A program made the position numbers and the translations under genes. Below, in pieces: positions 33,356-41,645 of a DNA stretch of 64,000 bases. Source of the stretch: Acinetobacter oleivorans DR1 (GTDB lineage Bacteria > Pseudomonadota > Gammaproteobacteria > Pseudomonadales > Moraxellaceae). The stretch lies in NCBI RefSeq assembly GCF_000196795.1, contig NC_014259.1:1178001-1242000 (forward strand), written 5' to 3'. How positions within the stretch are numbered: the stretch's first letter is position 1; the number at the start of each line of letters is the position of its first letter. A model generated the notes under the pieces. That model made no database searches, was not told where the DNA came from, and saw only the letters and a list, made by a program, of their open reading frames with translations.

Positions 33356-34384
33356 GTGGATCTATTTCATGCCATGAAAGTATTTAACAAAGTTGTCGAA
33401 ACAAATAGTTTCAGTTTAGCGGCTGACAGTTTAGGCCTACCGCGTGCTTCTGTGACTACAACCATTCAGGGTTTAGAAAAACATTTACAGGTTCGTTTAT
33501 TAAACCGAACCACCCGTAAACTCAGTTTGACACCTGATGGTGCGGTTTATTATGAACGTACTACACGAATTTTAGCCGATGTCGAAGATGTTGAATCGAC
33601 TTTTCATGATTCAGAACGTGGACCTCGAGGACGACTGCGCATTGATGTTAAAGCTTCAATCGGGCGGTTGATTCTGATTCCGATGCTGTGTGATTTTCAT
33701 TCCAAATATCCTGATATTGATTTGGTGATTGGAATGAGTGATCGCCCCGTAGATCTGGTGCAAGATGCGGTGGATTGTGTCATTCGTATTGGTCAGTTGA
33801 AAGATTCAAGTTTGGTGGCACGTCGTATCGGAACAATTCAGTGTGTGACGGTTGCTGCACCACGTTACTTGGCGGAACATGGCGAACCAAAAACTATTAA
33901 TGATCTACAAAAACACCAAGTCGTGCATTACTTTAATAGTCGTACCGGACGCAATATCGACTGGGATTTTATGGTTGATGGGGAAATACACAGCGTTGGT
34001 GTGAAAGGGCGCGTTTCTGTCAATGATGGTGATTCATATATTGATTTGGCAGTACAGGGCTTTGGGTTAATTCAGTGTCCATATTATATGGTGGCAAAAC
34101 ATTTAGAGTCTGGTGCGCTTAGGGAGGTATTGACTGAATGGTTGCCAGCACCTATGCCAATATCAGTCGTTTATCTACAAAACCGTCATTTATCGCCTAA
34201 AGTCCGTGTATTTGTTGATTGGGTAGCCGAATTATTTGCAGGTTGTCCATTGCTGAGTGGTTGCTCAATGTCATTAGATCAAAAATGTGAATTTGCCAGT
34301 GCCAAAGAACATAACCATGAATACACCATCCGGACATTGGTTCAAAATGAAAATATGGCAGAGGCTTACACACTCAAAAACTAA
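33356..34384 (+). CDS. adeL: LysR-type regulator AdeL
   Basis: 342-residue LysR regulator of the AdeFGH pump. The N-terminal winged helix-turn-helix is AMKVFNKVVETNSFSLAADSLGLPRASVTTTIQGLEKHL; the rest is the periplasmic-binding-like effector domain. It is divergent from adeF. A GTG at 33350 and one at 33356 are in frame; I chose 33356 because AGGAG lies 7 nt before it and the protein then begins MDLFHAMKVF as typical family members do. Residue 139 in this numbering is Val, the wild-type residue reported for V139G activating mutants; I recall that report from memory and could not check other known sites. Confidence 0.9.
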   Translation: MDLFHAMKVFNKVVETNSFSLAADSLGLPRASVTTTIQGLEKHLQVRLLNRTTRKLSLTPDGAVYYERTTRILADVEDVESTFHDSERGPRGRLRIDVKASIGRLILIPMLCDFHSKYPDIDLVIGMSDRPVDLVQDAVDCVIRIGQLKDSSLVARRIGTIQCVTVAAPRYLAEHGEPKTINDLQKHQVVHYFNSRTGRNIDWDFMVDGEIHSVGVKGRVSVNDGDSYIDLAVQGFGLIQCPYYMVAKHLESGALREVLTEWLPAPMPISVVYLQNRHLSPKVRVFVDWVAELFAGCPLLSGCSMSLDQKCEFASAKEHNHEYTIRTLVQNENMAEAYTLKN

Positions 34385-34559
34385 CTTAAAATTTGAGTGA
34401 TTTTTCAACATTTAATGAGGTAATACGACCAGCTGTTTTGACATCTTCATAAATCCTTAATTTACTGGTATAGAAATTGCAATTATTTCGGCAGAAGAGT
34501 AATTTAGAAATTACTCAAGTTTTTATCACCTTATTTGGATTTTAAGGAGAAGCTTCAAG

Positions 34560-35345
34560 ATGGCAAGCTTTATGAAAAAAATGTTCGTTTCAACAACCTT
34601 AGTTTTGGCTGCTGTTGCAACGAATGTTCAAGCAAAGGATTGGAAGGTGATTCGTTTTGGTACTGAATCCTCTTATGCACCATTTGAATATAAAACACCA
34701 GATGGCAAGTTAACTGGTTTTGACGTTGATTTGGGTAATGCTATTTGTGCAAAACTCAAAGCCAAATGTGTTTGGGTTGAAAACTCTTTTGATGGGATGA
34801 TTCCAGCACTTAAAGCGAAAAAATTTGACGGTATTCTTTCATCAATGACGGTGACTGATGAACGTGCGAAACAAATTTTGTTTAGTAGCAAAATCTACAA
34901 CACACCAACACGTATGGTTGCAAAAAAAGGCTCACCGTTATTACCAACAGCTGCATCATTGAAAGGTAAGCGTGTAGGGGTACAACAGGGCACAATTCAA
35001 GAAACTTATGCTAAAACCTATTGGGCAACAAAAGGTGTAACTGTTGTACCTTATCCAGTCCAAGATTTGATTTATCAAGACATGATGTCAGGTCGTTTAG
35101 ATGCAACTTTACAAGATGCAATCATGGTTGATGGTGCTTTCTTAAAACAACCAAAAGGCAAAAACTTTACTTTTGTCGGCAGCAATGTGGTTGATGCAAA
35201 AACATTGGGTGTAGGCGCAGCGATTGGTTTACGCAAAGAAGATGCAGATTTGAAAGCGAATATTGACAAAGCTCTCGCAGCAATCATTGCGGATGGCACA
35301 TACAAGAAACTCGAGAAAAAATATTTCTCCTTTAACATTTACTAA
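34560..35345 (+). CDS. hisJ: amino acid ABC transporter periplasmic binding protein (HisJ/ArgT-like)
   Basis: 261-residue periplasmic ligand-binding protein. Signal peptide MASFMKKMFVSTTLVLAAVATNVQA cleaves after residue 25. The core has the SBP family 3 pattern: IRFGTESSYAPFEYKTPDGKLTGFDVDLGNAIC, then FDGMIPALKAKKFDGILSSMTVTDERA and VGVQQGTIQETYA. It captures basic amino acids (Lys, Arg, Orn or His), judged by close similarity in layout to E. coli HisJ (260 residues); exact specificity is not certain. First gene of hisJ-hisQ-hisM-hisP. AAGGAG lies 10 nt before the ATG. It may be expressed more than the other genes because a hairpin follows it. Confidence 0.87.
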   Translation: MASFMKKMFVSTTLVLAAVATNVQAKDWKVIRFGTESSYAPFEYKTPDGKLTGFDVDLGNAICAKLKAKCVWVENSFDGMIPALKAKKFDGILSSMTVTDERAKQILFSSKIYNTPTRMVAKKGSPLLPTAASLKGKRVGVQQGTIQETYAKTYWATKGVTVVPYPVQDLIYQDMMSGRLDATLQDAIMVDGAFLKQPKGKNFTFVGSNVVDAKTLGVGAAIGLRKEDADLKANIDKALAAIIADGTYKKLEKKYFSFNIY

Positions 35346-35353
35346 TGATGTGA

Positions 35354-35380
35354 AAAATGTCGGCTTAGTGCCGACATTTT
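35354..35380 (+). terminator. hairpin between hisJ and hisQ
   Basis: Perfect 11-bp stem AAAATGTCGGC / GCCGACATTTT with loop ttagt, 8 nt past the hisJ stop, lacking a long T-run. Likely a partial terminator or 3' stabiliser that keeps binding-protein mRNA in excess over permease mRNA. Confidence 0.7.
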
Positions 35381-35436
35381 AAAATCTATTCTCATCTCAT
35401 CAATATTAGATATTGTTTTTAAGGAGAAGATGAGTC

Positions 35437-36126
35437 ATGTTTTTATCTGGCTATGGGCCACTCCTTCTCAGCGGAACATGGATGACCATACAGCTTGCGC
35501 TGTTGTCACTTTTGCTTTCTGTCATTATTGGCTTAATTGGTGCGAGTTCAAAACTCTCTAATATTAAAGCTTTACGCTATATTGCGACTGCATATACCAC
35601 GCTCATTCGTAGTGTGCCTGATTTAGTAATTATGCTGCTGTTATTTTATAGCTTGCAGTTAGGTTTAAACCAAATTACTGAAGCACTGCAAATGGATCAA
35701 ATTGATATTAATCCTTTTGTGGCTGGTGTGATTACTTTGGCGTTCATTTATGGTGCATATTTTACCGAGACCTTTCGTGGTGCATTTCAATCGGTTCCAA
35801 CGGGTCAAATTGAAGCAGCAATGGCCTATGGGATGACTCCTTGGCAGGTTTTCCGACGTGTTTTATTCCCTCAAATGATGCGTTTTGCATTGCCTGGCAT
35901 TGGTAATAATTGGCAGGTTTTGATTAAGGCGACTGCACTTGTTTCTATTATTGGCCTGACTGATATTGTAAAAATTACGCAAGATGCGGGTAGAAGTACC
36001 ATGCAACTGTTCTTTTTCAGTATCGTGGCTGCTGCGATTTATTTGGCAATTACCACCGTGTCGAACCTGATTTTAATGTGGCTTGAACGTCGTTATTCTG
36101 CTGGTGTGAGGAAGGGACAATTATGA
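35437..36126 (+). CDS. hisQ: amino acid ABC transporter permease (HisQ-like)
   Basis: 229 residues with five predicted spans. The binding-protein-dependent permease motif (EAA loop) is QIEAAMAYGMTPWQVFRRVLFPQMMRFALPGIGNNW, which contacts the ATPase. Length matches E. coli HisQ (228). It overlaps hisM by 4 nt (ATGA). Forms the permease heterodimer with HisM. A Shine-Dalgarno AAGGAGA lies before the ATG. Confidence 0.9.
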   Translation: MFLSGYGPLLLSGTWMTIQLALLSLLLSVIIGLIGASSKLSNIKALRYIATAYTTLIRSVPDLVIMLLLFYSLQLGLNQITEALQMDQIDINPFVAGVITLAFIYGAYFTETFRGAFQSVPTGQIEAAMAYGMTPWQVFRRVLFPQMMRFALPGIGNNWQVLIKATALVSIIGLTDIVKITQDAGRSTMQLFFFSIVAAAIYLAITTVSNLILMWLERRYSAGVRKGQL

Positions 36127-36836
36127 TTGAAATCCTTCAACAATATTGGCAGGCATACCTTTGGACCGATGGCCTACAAATGACCGGTGTCGCGATGACT
36201 GCTTGGTTATTGGTGCTTTCTATTGGTATTGGCTTTGTGCTTGCTGTGCCTTTATCACTTGCACGAGTATCAGAAAATCTTTGGTTGCGTGGTCCTGTTT
36301 GGTTGTTTACCTACGTTTTTCGTGGCACACCACTGTACATCCAATTGCTGATTATTTACTCAGGTATTTACAGCTTTGATTATGTCCATGAACATCAGAC
36401 GCTCGATGCATTTTTTAGAGAGGGCATAAATTGCACCATTTTGGCATTTGCGCTCAATACTGGTGCATATACGACTGAAATCTTCGCAGGAGCGATTCGT
36501 TCTATTCCACATGGCGAGATTGAAGCCGCCCAAGCTTTCGGTATGTCCAAATGGAAACTCTACACACGTATTATCATTCCGTCGATGTTACGCCGTGCTT
36601 TGCCATTTTACGGTAATGAAGTCATTTTGATGTTGCATGCGACAACCATTGCATTTACAGCAACTGTTCCAGATATTTTAAAAATTGCGCGCGATGTGAA
36701 TGCCGCAACTTATGACACTTTCAATGCTTTTGGGATTGCCGCGGTGTTATATGCGATGTTGGCATTTATTTTGATTTGGATATTTCGTAAGTTGGAAAAA
36801 CGTTGGTTGGCATTTTTAAAGCCATCGAATCATTAG
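36123..36836 (+). CDS. hisM: amino acid ABC transporter permease (HisM-like)
   Basis: 237 residues, second permease subunit. The EAA loop is GEIEAAQAFGMSKWKLYTRIIIPSMLRRALPFYGNEV. Length matches E. coli HisM (238). Its start overlaps hisQ by 4 nt and its end is 9 nt before hisP. Five hydrophobic spans are predicted. Assigned by position and family pattern. Confidence 0.9.
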   Translation: MIEILQQYWQAYLWTDGLQMTGVAMTAWLLVLSIGIGFVLAVPLSLARVSENLWLRGPVWLFTYVFRGTPLYIQLLIIYSGIYSFDYVHEHQTLDAFFREGINCTILAFALNTGAYTTEIFAGAIRSIPHGEIEAAQAFGMSKWKLYTRIIIPSMLRRALPFYGNEVILMLHATTIAFTATVPDILKIARDVNAATYDTFNAFGIAAVLYAMLAFILIWIFRKLEKRWLAFLKPSNH

Positions 36837-36845
36837 GAGACATAA

Positions 36846-37622
36846 ATGGAACACGTTGCAAAACTAGTGATTCGTGATTTACACAAAACATTTGGCGATC
36901 ATGAAGTACTGAAAGGGATATCACTTGATGCAAATGCTGGCGATGTGATTAGTATTATTGGTTCATCCGGTTCAGGTAAAAGTACCTTGCTGCGTTGTAT
37001 CAACTTTTTAGAACAACCGAGCAATGGCACCATTAAACTTAATGGTGAAAAATTGCGCACAGTCTTTGATAAAAAAGGCAATTTAAAAGTGGTTGATCCA
37101 AAGCAACTACAAAAAATGCGTACCCAACTGATGATGGTGTTCCAGCACTTTAATTTATGGTCTCACATGACAGTGCTTGAAAATGTCATTGAAGGGCCAA
37201 TTCATGTGCTTGGGGTAAAACGTGCTGAAGCAGAAGAGTGTGCACGGAAATATCTACGTAAAGTTGGATTGCCTGAAAGTGTTGAGAATAAATATCCAGC
37301 ATTTTTATCTGGTGGCCAGCAGCAACGGGTAGCAATTGCTCGTGCTTTGGCAATGGAACCGGAAGTGATGCTATTTGATGAACCAACCAGTGCACTTGAT
37401 CCGGAGTTGGTGGGTGAAGTACTCAAGGTTATGCAGAGTTTGGCTGAAGAAGGCCGTACCATGATTGTGGTGACACATGAAATGGGTTTTGCACGCCATG
37501 TGTCTAATCAGGTGATTTTCTTGCATCAAGGGAAAATTGAGGAGCAGGGCCATCCTGATGAAGTACTCAACAATCCGAAAAGTGAGCGTTTAAAGCAATT
37601 TTTGACGGGCAGTTTGAAATAA
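36846..37622 (+). CDS. hisP: amino acid ABC transporter ATPase (HisP-like)
   Basis: 258-residue ATPase. Walker A is GSSGSGKST, the Q-loop lies in MVFQHFNLWSHMTVLEN, the signature is LSGGQQQR, Walker B is VMLFDEPTSALD, and the switch His is VTHEM. The sequence VVDPKQLQKMRTQLMMVFQHFNLWSHMT is typical of the polar amino-acid transport family. Last gene of hisJQMP; the 9-nt spacing to hisM carries AGGAGA. Length matches E. coli HisP (257). Confidence 0.93.
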   Translation: MEHVAKLVIRDLHKTFGDHEVLKGISLDANAGDVISIIGSSGSGKSTLLRCINFLEQPSNGTIKLNGEKLRTVFDKKGNLKVVDPKQLQKMRTQLMMVFQHFNLWSHMTVLENVIEGPIHVLGVKRAEAEECARKYLRKVGLPESVENKYPAFLSGGQQQRVAIARALAMEPEVMLFDEPTSALDPELVGEVLKVMQSLAEEGRTMIVVTHEMGFARHVSNQVIFLHQGKIEEQGHPDEVLNNPKSERLKQFLTGSLK

Positions 37623-37631
37623 GCTGTTTAT

Positions 37632-37687
37632 AACGAGTAAGGTGAAATTTTTTAAAAAAGATTCGCATCTTACTCGGTTACTTTTTT
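37632..37687 (+). terminator. terminator after hisP
   Basis: Long stem AACGAGTAAG / CTTACTCGGTT (one bulge) around a TTTTTTAAAAAA-containing loop, then six Ts, 10 nt past hisP. Confidence 0.65.
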
Positions 37688-37696
37688 AATTATATT

Positions 37697-38026
37697 TTAT
37701 AGATGGGTATTTTTAGAAAACACATTAATAATGATAATACCTGCAATCATTAAAGTAAGACCAATGCAGGCCGCCAAATCTAAATGCTGTTTGTAAAATA
37801 TCCAGCCAATTGCAGAAATTAAAATAATACCGGCGCCCGACCAAATGGCGTATGCAATTCCGATCGGAATGGTTTTTAGCGTCAGGGACAATAAATAAAA
37901 AGCGATCGCATAGCCTACAACTGTAATGATGGATGGAATAGGAACAGTAAAACCTTGAGATGCTTTTAAAGCTGAAGTTGCAATGACTTCACAAGCAATC
38001 GCAATTGCTAAATAAAGATAAGACAT
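37697..38026 (-). CDS. abeS: small multidrug resistance pump AbeS
   Basis: 109-residue SMR-family protein with four predicted spans. The membrane Glu at residue 13 (IAIACEVIATSALK) is the equivalent of EmrE Glu14, which couples protons to drug export. SxWxGAG-type motif IAYAIWSGAGIILI is also present. Sequence and length match A. baumannii AbeS as I remember it. It exports quaternary ammonium compounds and dyes. It lies 70 nt from the convergent hisP; no regulator adjoins it. Confidence 0.93.
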   Translation of the reverse strand: MSYLYLAIAIACEVIATSALKASQGFTVPIPSIITVVGYAIAFYLLSLTLKTIPIGIAYAIWSGAGIILISAIGWIFYKQHLDLAACIGLTLMIAGIIIINVFSKNTHL

Positions 38027-38215
38027 GGGGAGCTGCGCCAGAATGAGTTTTAATCAATCTACATGAAATGTTGAAATGGTTTGGCAGTTTTAACGATTGT
38101 TTAATTTTTTTGGTACAAAATGACCAGTAAATCAAACTGAACTGATAAATTGATTTTATCACTAGCAAAGTGTTCTCAGCTATTTATTCAATCATTGATC
38201 TGCATAGTCATAAAA
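38027..38215. other. spacer between abeS and the yfhL terminator
   Basis: AT-rich, about 190 nt upstream of abeS on the minus strand, so it should carry the abeS promoter. No ORF or RNA structure is supported. Confidence 0.35.
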
Positions 38216-38245
38216 AGAGGATCAGTGACTTTAGCTTGACCCTCT
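38216..38245 (-). terminator. hairpin terminator after yfhL
   Basis: Imperfect stem AGAGGATCA / TGACCCTCT with a 12-nt loop, 11 nt past the yfhL stop; TTTTATG on the minus strand beyond the stem. Confidence 0.6.
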
Positions 38246-38255
38246 ATAGACTATT

Positions 38256-38519
38256 TTAAAAAATAGATTCGCCGAGTAAATTTAACCCTTTAAATTTCTC
38301 TAGTAGTTGCTCTTTATTCTCAATATGCGCAGGGTCTGTTTTTATGCAATCGATAGGGCAAACCGCCTTACACGTAGGCGCATCGTAAAAGCCTACGCAC
38401 TCGGTACAACGAAGAGGATCAATTTCATAAACTTTGCTCCCTTCAAAAATAGCGATGTTGGGGCATTCAGGTAAGCACATATCACAGTTGATGCAGTCAC
38501 TCGTAATCAAAAGTGCCAT
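38256..38519 (-). CDS. yfhL: 4Fe-4S ferredoxin, YfhL family
   Basis: 87-residue ferredoxin with two cluster motifs: CINCDMCLPECPN (C-x2-C-x2-C-x3-C) and CTECVGFYDAPTCKAVCP (C-x2-C-x8-C-x3-C). The unusual second spacing is typical of Alvin-type YfhL ferredoxins. It begins 2 nt after the trhP stop, so the two are co-transcribed. A plausible role is electron supply to the U32-family hydroxylase upstream, inferred from the pairing. The four-residue C-terminus is GESIF. Confidence 0.9.
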   Translation of the reverse strand: MALLITSDCINCDMCLPECPNIAIFEGSKVYEIDPLRCTECVGFYDAPTCKAVCPIDCIKTDPAHIENKEQLLEKFKGLNLLGESIF

Positions 38520-38521
38520 GT

Positions 38522-39892
38522 TTAACTCGCTGAATAAGCCAATGTAGATGCAGTAATACTTTCTTTCGCATGCGGCAAATTGCGTACGAGTAGGGCATAA
38601 CTGATGTCAACATCTTGTGAGAGTGGAATTTCAACAAAATGCCCCGAACCTTTAGCATCTGTAATTGGGTTACCTTTTAAATCACGCATTTCGGTTAAGG
38701 TAAAGGTGATATTGCCTTGAGGCGTCATCAGCTCAAGTGAGTCGCCAACCACAAAACGGTTTTTAACTTCAATGCGAATATAATCACCGTAACGCTCTAA
38801 AACCTCGCCGCAAAATTGTTGATAGTCAAAATGTGATGAACCATCGGCATAGTTTTGATATTCACTGTGTACATGACGTCTTAAAAAACCTTCGGTGTAA
38901 CCACGGTTCGCCAACCCTTCGAGCTGAGCCATTAAGCTTGAGTCAAATGGTTTACCTGCTAAAGCATCATCAATGGCTTTTCGATAAATTTGGGCAGTAC
39001 GGGCACAATAAAAATAGGATTTAGTACGGCCTTCAATTTTCAGTGAGGCGATGCCCATTTTGGTTAAACGATCTACATGCTGTACCGCACGTAAATCTTT
39101 GGAGTTCATAAAATAGGTGCCGTGTTCATCTTCTTCAGCAGCAAACATTTCTTCATCATTACGTTGTACAAGCAAAGTTTGAGCTGAAGTTGTCTCTGAT
39201 TGTGCTGATGAGCAGCAAGACTTTTCTGAGGTGTTGAGCTGAGTAACTGGAATCACGTCGCCGTTTGCATCTTCTTGAGCTTCATGCAGTTTATAGTCCC
39301 AACGGCAAGCATTGGTACAAGCACCTTGGTTGGCATCACGTTTATTCATATAACCAGAGAGTAGGCAGCGGCCTGAGTAGGCCATGCATAGAGCGCCATG
39401 CACAAAAACTTCGAGTTCAATATCTGGTACGTGTTGCTGGATTTCTTCTATTTCTTCTAATGACAACTCACGCGATAAAATGACACGGCTTAAACCGTAA
39501 TCTTTCCAGAATTTAACAGTGGCCCAGTTAATGGCGTTGGCTTGAACCGATAGATGAATTTGCACATCTGGAAAGTGTTCACGCACCAGCATGATTAAGC
39601 CCGGATCAGACATAATAAGTGCGTCTGGCTGCATTGCTACAATAGATTCAAGATCACGAATAAAATTTTTTAATTTGCTGTTATGTGGCTGAATATTCAC
39701 CACAACATAAAACTTTTTACCCAAAGCATGCGCTTCATCAATTCCAATTTTTAAATTGTCATGATCAAAAGCATTATTACGCACACGTAAACTGTAACGT
39801 GGTTGTCCTGCATATACGGCATCTGCACCATAGGCAAAAGCATAGCGCATGTTTTTTAGTGAACCTGCGGGAGAAAGGAGTTCAGTTTTCAT
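38522..39892 (-). CDS. trhP: U32-family tRNA hydroxylation protein TrhP (YegQ)
   Basis: 456 residues, U32 peptidase family, of the YegQ type. The N-terminus MKTELLSPAGSLKNMRYAFAYGADAVYAG is diagnostic. The family's cysteine set is C169, C176, C192 and C196 (HGALCMAYSGRCLLS...ANQGACTNACRW), which bind an iron-sulfur cluster. TrhP makes 5-hydroxyuridine at tRNA wobble U34, using prephenate and Fe-S biogenesis in E. coli. A polar segment follows the cysteines (residues 205-255), containing a Cys pair at 226-227. An upstream frame to 39952 is rejected: the ATG at 39892 begins the conserved sequence. Only a weak Shine-Dalgarno is seen. Confidence 0.9.
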   Translation of the reverse strand: MKTELLSPAGSLKNMRYAFAYGADAVYAGQPRYSLRVRNNAFDHDNLKIGIDEAHALGKKFYVVVNIQPHNSKLKNFIRDLESIVAMQPDALIMSDPGLIMLVREHFPDVQIHLSVQANAINWATVKFWKDYGLSRVILSRELSLEEIEEIQQHVPDIELEVFVHGALCMAYSGRCLLSGYMNKRDANQGACTNACRWDYKLHEAQEDANGDVIPVTQLNTSEKSCCSSAQSETTSAQTLLVQRNDEEMFAAEEDEHGTYFMNSKDLRAVQHVDRLTKMGIASLKIEGRTKSYFYCARTAQIYRKAIDDALAGKPFDSSLMAQLEGLANRGYTEGFLRRHVHSEYQNYADGSSHFDYQQFCGEVLERYGDYIRIEVKNRFVVGDSLELMTPQGNITFTLTEMRDLKGNPITDAKGSGHFVEIPLSQDVDISYALLVRNLPHAKESITASTLAYSAS

Positions 39893-39948
39893 AAAATAAA
39901 AGGCATAAAAAATATATGGTTTTATTTTATTAACTCCACATTTTGGAT

Positions 39949-41409
39949 TCAACCTACTGAATTAGTAGGGATTTGACCTATATCTTTTTGCGCGGGTAGC
40001 ATATTTTTTGCTAACTCTCCTAAGCGCATCAAAGCATTTAACATTCTAGGATTTAGCTCGAAACACGCTGCTATGCGTAAACAATGACTAAAACGTTTAT
40101 CAGCCGAACATAAAATTCCCGGCATACATAAGATTTTTTCATCCATTGCCTGATGAAACAGTTCTAGTGCATCAATGGATTCGGGGAGCTCTAACCATAA
40201 AATAAATCCTGCTTGCGGACGACTGACTCGAGTACCGAGTGGAAAATAACGACATATATAAGATTTGATGGTGTCAATTTGTTGTTGATAGCGTTTTTTA
40301 AGATGCCTTAAGTGCAGATCATATCCGCCATTTTCTAAAAAAAGTCCCAACGTTTCTGTGAGTAAAGCTGGTTCGGCAACAGTGGTTGTAAATTTAAGCT
40401 GCTGCACAATATTACGGAAGCGTCCAGCTTCTAACCAACCAATTCGATAGTCAGGTGCTACAGTCTTGGTATAGCTACCACACACCAAAACCCATCCATT
40501 TTGGTCAAATGCCTTAATGTTGGGTAAGAGTGGTTCAGTCAGTTGCAATTCGGCGTACATTGCATCTTCAATGACGGGAACTTGAAATTGATTAGCAAGC
40601 TCTGCTAAGCGACGGCGGTTGCTTTCAGGCATGCTAAAACCGAGAGGATTGTGTCCTGTTGGAATAGTTAATATGGCTTGTACACTTTTAGATTTTAAGA
40701 GTTCTTCAAGAGCATCTAGGCACATACCTGTATGTGGCGAAGTCGGCACTTCTATGATTTTTCGACCTAAATTATGAAGGAGTGGGTACAGATTGTGAAA
40801 TGTAGGGATCTCAAGTGCAATGCTGTCACCCGCTTGAGTTGTTGCCATAATCGCGAGACTTAAAGCTTCCATGGTGCCATGAGTGAGCACAATATCATCT
40901 GCTGAAAGAAACATACCAAGCTGTAAACTTCGCCTCGCAATTTGTGTACGTAAACGTATAGAGCCGGGCGGTAAAGTATAGTTTTTAAAAATGTCTGGCT
41001 GCGTCCGTAAAACTTGAGCAGTTAAGCGTTTTAAGCGTTCAATTGGGTAGAAATTTTCACCTGTAGGGCAAGCCAGAGCCAAATTGACATAGTGGGGATC
41101 CATCTGCTTTTTAACAATTTGTGCGAGAAAACAACTAATTCCTGAAAGTGATACTTTTTCTTCACTGACATAACGCTCTTCGAGCTCTAGTAAGTTTGAA
41201 GGTGCATGACAAACATAGTAACCAGACTGTGGACGAACTGAAATTAAACCTTGATCTTCAAGCTGACGATAAGCTTCTTTTACGGTGTTAATGCTGACCT
41301 GATAATGATTTGCGCAGTCGCGAATTGATGGTAAGCGTGAACCAATAGGCTGCCTGCCATTCTGAATTTGAAAGGTTAGGTCATCACTCACTTTTTTATA
41401 TTTGTACAT
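39949..41409 (-). CDS. MocR-type GntR/aminotransferase regulator
   Basis: 486 residues. The N-terminal 65 form a GntR winged helix (SRLPSIRDCANHYQVSINTVKEAYRQLEDQGLISVRPQSGYYV), the remainder a fold-type I aminotransferase domain. The PLP lysine is K315 in GSYTKTVAPDYRIGW. MocR regulators often control PLP or amino-acid related genes; here it faces a phzF-like gene divergently across a 236-bp spacer with a repeated hexamer. trhP follows 57 nt downstream on the same strand and may be co-transcribed. Effector unknown. Confidence 0.88.
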   Translation of the reverse strand: MYKYKKVSDDLTFQIQNGRQPIGSRLPSIRDCANHYQVSINTVKEAYRQLEDQGLISVRPQSGYYVCHAPSNLLELEERYVSEEKVSLSGISCFLAQIVKKQMDPHYVNLALACPTGENFYPIERLKRLTAQVLRTQPDIFKNYTLPPGSIRLRTQIARRSLQLGMFLSADDIVLTHGTMEALSLAIMATTQAGDSIALEIPTFHNLYPLLHNLGRKIIEVPTSPHTGMCLDALEELLKSKSVQAILTIPTGHNPLGFSMPESNRRRLAELANQFQVPVIEDAMYAELQLTEPLLPNIKAFDQNGWVLVCGSYTKTVAPDYRIGWLEAGRFRNIVQQLKFTTTVAEPALLTETLGLFLENGGYDLHLRHLKKRYQQQIDTIKSYICRYFPLGTRVSRPQAGFILWLELPESIDALELFHQAMDEKILCMPGILCSADKRFSHCLRIAACFELNPRMLNALMRLGELAKNMLPAQKDIGQIPTNSVG

Positions 41410-41516
41410 GTCAATTCATTAAAAAGCCAAGGTAGTGGATACACTTTATCGTGATCTTTTATTTAACTCAAATATTGTAATTGCTTGTGATTAGTTCATT
41501 TAACACAAATCTAAAC

Positions 41517-41559
41517 TTGAAAACTGTGTCTATTATTTTTCATATTAACTGATACTGTG
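41517..41559 (+). promoter_or_regulatory. phzF-like promoter with repeated ACTGTG hexamers
   Basis: A -35 TTGAAA (41517-41522) and -10 CATATT (41541-41546) with 18-bp spacing fit a sigma-70 promoter. ACTGTG occurs at 41523-41528 and again at 41554-41559, 31 bp apart (about three helical turns), flanking the -10. Direct repeats are the usual MocR operator layout. Confidence 0.45.
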
Positions 41560-41645
41560 ACCGTTAAAAATAAATCAGTAAGATCAAAAAATGGTAAGGA
41601 CTTAAAAGCCATATTTTTTAATTTTAAAATCAGTAGGAGTGGTCT

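Noticed and set aside
38522..39892. Polar insertion in TrhP as a novel feature
   Set aside because: A segment of similar length follows the cluster cysteines in E. coli YegQ as I recall it; only the Cys pair at 226-227 seems distinctive, and that is too little.
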